Source of the DNA: Theobroma cacao
Lineage: Eukaryota; Streptophyta; Magnoliopsida; Malvales; Malvaceae
Assembly (NCBI RefSeq): GCF_000208745.1
Contig: NC_030856.1
Coordinates: 8,693,367 to 8,757,366, forward strand
Length of the DNA: 64,000 nucleotides
Reading direction: 5' to 3'
Shown here: positions 61,982-64,000 of the stretch, one piece after another
How the letters are laid out: the number at the start of each line of letters is the position of its first letter
Position numbering within the stretch: position 1 is the first letter of the stretch
Notes under the pieces: generated by a model
The model's input: only the letters and a program-made list of their open reading frames with translations
Database searches by the model: none
Told to the model about the DNA's origin: nothing
Position numbers and translations under genes: made by a program

Positions 61982-64000
61982 ATGAGCCTAAAAATTTTTA
62001 TGTGGAGTTGTCAAGGTGCAGGAAATAGTGACTTTATTGCAGTAATGAAAGATTGGATTACGCAATACAAATTTTCAATTTTAGTGTTAGTGAAACCTCG
62101 AGTGAGTGACGAAATGGCTGATAGAATAATCAGTTGTCTAAGATTTGCCAGATTTCACAAGGTGGAAACACTTGGCTTTGTTGGAGGGACTTGGGTTCTT
62201 TGGCAGGATGATATTTAAGTCTCAATGATCCGCAACCATTTTAAATGTGTTCATTTGTCAATTGAGTATCTTGTTGGATCTACTTGGCTTTTGCTAGCAG
62301 TATATGGCAGTCCCAACAAAGCAGCTAGACGTGATTTATGGGAGGAACTATCTACTTTTTCTAGTGGAGTCGAAACACCATGGATGCTAATAGGAGATTT
62401 TAATGTTTTTCTCGTTGGGCATGAAAAGGTAAGAGGATCTCTGAAAGGGAGCCGACCTTGCACCCAATTTCAATGATTTATTGATAATTTTGAATTGTTG
62501 GATTTGGGTTACAAGGGACCAAAATTCACTTGGCAAAGAGGTTTGGTGGCAGAACGACTTGGCAGGGCCATTTGTAATGTCGGATTGAGGTGTTTGTTTC
62601 AGGAGGCGGGTAGTTCATCATTTACCTAGGATGCACTTTGACCATCGACCACTACTTGTAGTGTTAGATGACCACTATGATCGTCAACCATCATCTGTCT
62701 GTCACTTTTAGTCTGCATGACTAACTCATGATGACTTTGATAGTTTTGCTCAGCAGGCATGGGAAAATTCGGATAATCTAGCTGTAGATATCGTAAATTT
62801 TACTATTAAGGCTCGCCAATGGAATAGGAGAGTTTTTGGCAATATTTTTCACAAAAAGAAATGATTGTTGGTGCAATTGGGTGGCATTGAAAAAGCTTTG
62901 GAGCATCGCCAATCTCCATACCTTCAAGAGTTGGAAAATAACTTGAGAGTAGAATATGTGAAAATCCTTAAGCAAGAGGAGGCCTTTTGGATGCAAAAAG
63001 CTAAAACTGATTGGATCAAATTTGGGGATGCAGATACCAAGTATTTTCATGTTCGGGGTGGCTCGTTGGAAAAATAAGCTAAAGATCGTGAGGTTGAAAG
63101 TTGAGCACAAGAGCTGGTGTGATGATAAGTTGACACTTAAATTACAAGCTGTTGCATTTTTTCGGAAACTATATTCAAAAGATAATGGGATATTGCCATC
63201 CTACCTCATCAAAGGTGCATTTCCTACACTTCGTGATGAGGACTATTTAAGGTTAATACGCCCAGTAGAAAGTAAAGAAGTGTATGATGCATTAGTTGAA
63301 ATGAAGCCTTGGAAAGCCACATGGTTAGATGGACTACATGCTTTATTTTTTCAATCTCAGTGGGCAACAGTTGGCCAGAGTTTAGTCGAATATGTATCAC
63401 ATGTTATGGAAGGTGGAGATATTGGAGATAATATGTGCAACTCACTTATTGTTTTAATCCCCAAAGTGTCTACTCTAGAAACTATTTCTCAATTTCTCCC
63501 CATTAGTTTACTTCCAGTTACGGTTAAAGTGTTAATGAAAGTTATTACTAACAGACTCAAACCAATGATGAATTTGTTAGTGGTAGAACCACAGGCAAGC
63601 TTTATACCAAGGCGACAAATTAAATTGTGGATAATATAATCGTAGTGCAAGAGGCAATGCATTCATTCGAGAAAAAACAAGGATGTACCGGATGGATGAT
63701 GATGAAAATAGATTTGGAAAAAGCATAAGATAGGCTTGATTGGGCTTTTATCTATGACACATTAGTGGAGGCCATAATTCCAAATAAAATTGTGAATCTG
63801 TTGACTTGAAGTTGGTAGTGCAGCAACACAAGGATTTTATGGAATAGATCCCACTCGACAACCTTTTATCAATTGAGAGGTGTTAGACAAGGAGTCCCAT
63901 TATCTCCCTACTTGTTTGTACTGTGCATTGAGAGACTTGCTCATGGGATTAATGCAGCTATTGCAAATGGCACATGGAAACTGGTGAAGTTAAGTTTTAG
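61982..64000 (+). pseudogene. LINE ORF2 (endonuclease and reverse transcriptase), partial
   Basis: The endonuclease starts MSLKIFMWSCQGAGN. The catalytic Glu motif usually read LVEPR is LVKPR here, and GDFN is present (62395-62406). The reverse transcriptase is visible from about 63290 (MKPWKATWLDGL, PISLLPVTVKVL, KIDLEKA with the motif-A Asp, GVRQGVPLSPYLF). Stops at 62216-62218, 62474-62476 and 62862-62864 and frame changes near 62600-62860, 63050 and 63626 break it. The FADD box would lie beyond the window. Confidence 0.88.

Larger units (their letters stand above)
60150..64000 (+). mobile_element. Decayed LINE (non-LTR retrotransposon), cut by the window edge
   Basis: Two-ORF plant LINE of the L1-like type reading left to right. 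ORF1 lies at 60197-61954 and ORF2 starts at 61982. The reverse transcriptase continues beyond 64000, so length, tail and target-site duplication cannot be seen. Both ORFs are broken. The 5' boundary is placed only roughly. Confidence 0.85.

Overview
The window is nuclear DNA from a flowering plant. It has spliced genes with GT/AG introns and plant-specific families: a TDY-type MAP kinase, a cytosolic sulfotransferase, a CLE peptide, and CC-NBS-LRR resistance genes of the RPS5/At4g27190 type. The long spacers are strongly AT-rich and carry copia, LINE, hAT and SINE copies. The NLR type and the LINE ORF1 (DUF4283 plus zinc knuckle) fit a eudicot, probably a rosid. A Malvales species such as cacao is a guess I cannot test.

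Layout. 0-2.4 kb: 3' part of a dead Ty1/copia element (pol plus 3' LTR). 2.4-10 kb: a mosaic of local duplications around an intronless sulfotransferase gene (5852-6859, minus). One of them is a second copy of the last exon of the neighbouring MAP kinase, without its kinase domain. 10.3-15.6 kb: a ten-exon MPK18/19-like MAP kinase (minus), which I rebuilt exon by exon. 16-28.6 kb: AT-rich spacer with repeats, a possible MITE and one unrecognised 152-codon frame. 28.6-29.1 kb: a three-exon CLE peptide gene (minus) whose exons are too short to show up as long open frames. 31.2-32.9 kb: a 5'-truncated LINE with perfect 15-bp target-site duplications. 34.4 kb: a 58-codon single-pass membrane microprotein candidate.

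36.7-58.6 kb is an NLR cluster, all on the minus strand. It holds a complete intronless gene (CNL2, 55586-58549), a second gene that can be read as two exons around a 2.1-kb intron (CNL1, 39592-44935), a truncated pseudogene (about 50.2-51.3 kb) and a C-terminal relic (about 36.7-37.2 kb). A deleted hAT transposon with perfect 8-bp duplications lies between CNL1 and the truncated copy. 60.1-64 kb: a decayed LINE (plus) running off the right edge.

The genes do not form one pathway. The sulfotransferase, MAP kinase and CLE peptide are single-copy neighbours, while the NLRs form a birth-and-death tandem family. The most interesting items are the hidden CLE gene with a His at position 4 of its dodecapeptide, a ~90-bp tRNA-like SINE family with target-site duplications and paralogous empty sites, the duplicated orphan MAPK terminal exon, and the split-NLR/pseudogene comparison. 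All calls come from reading the sequence; no database search was possible.
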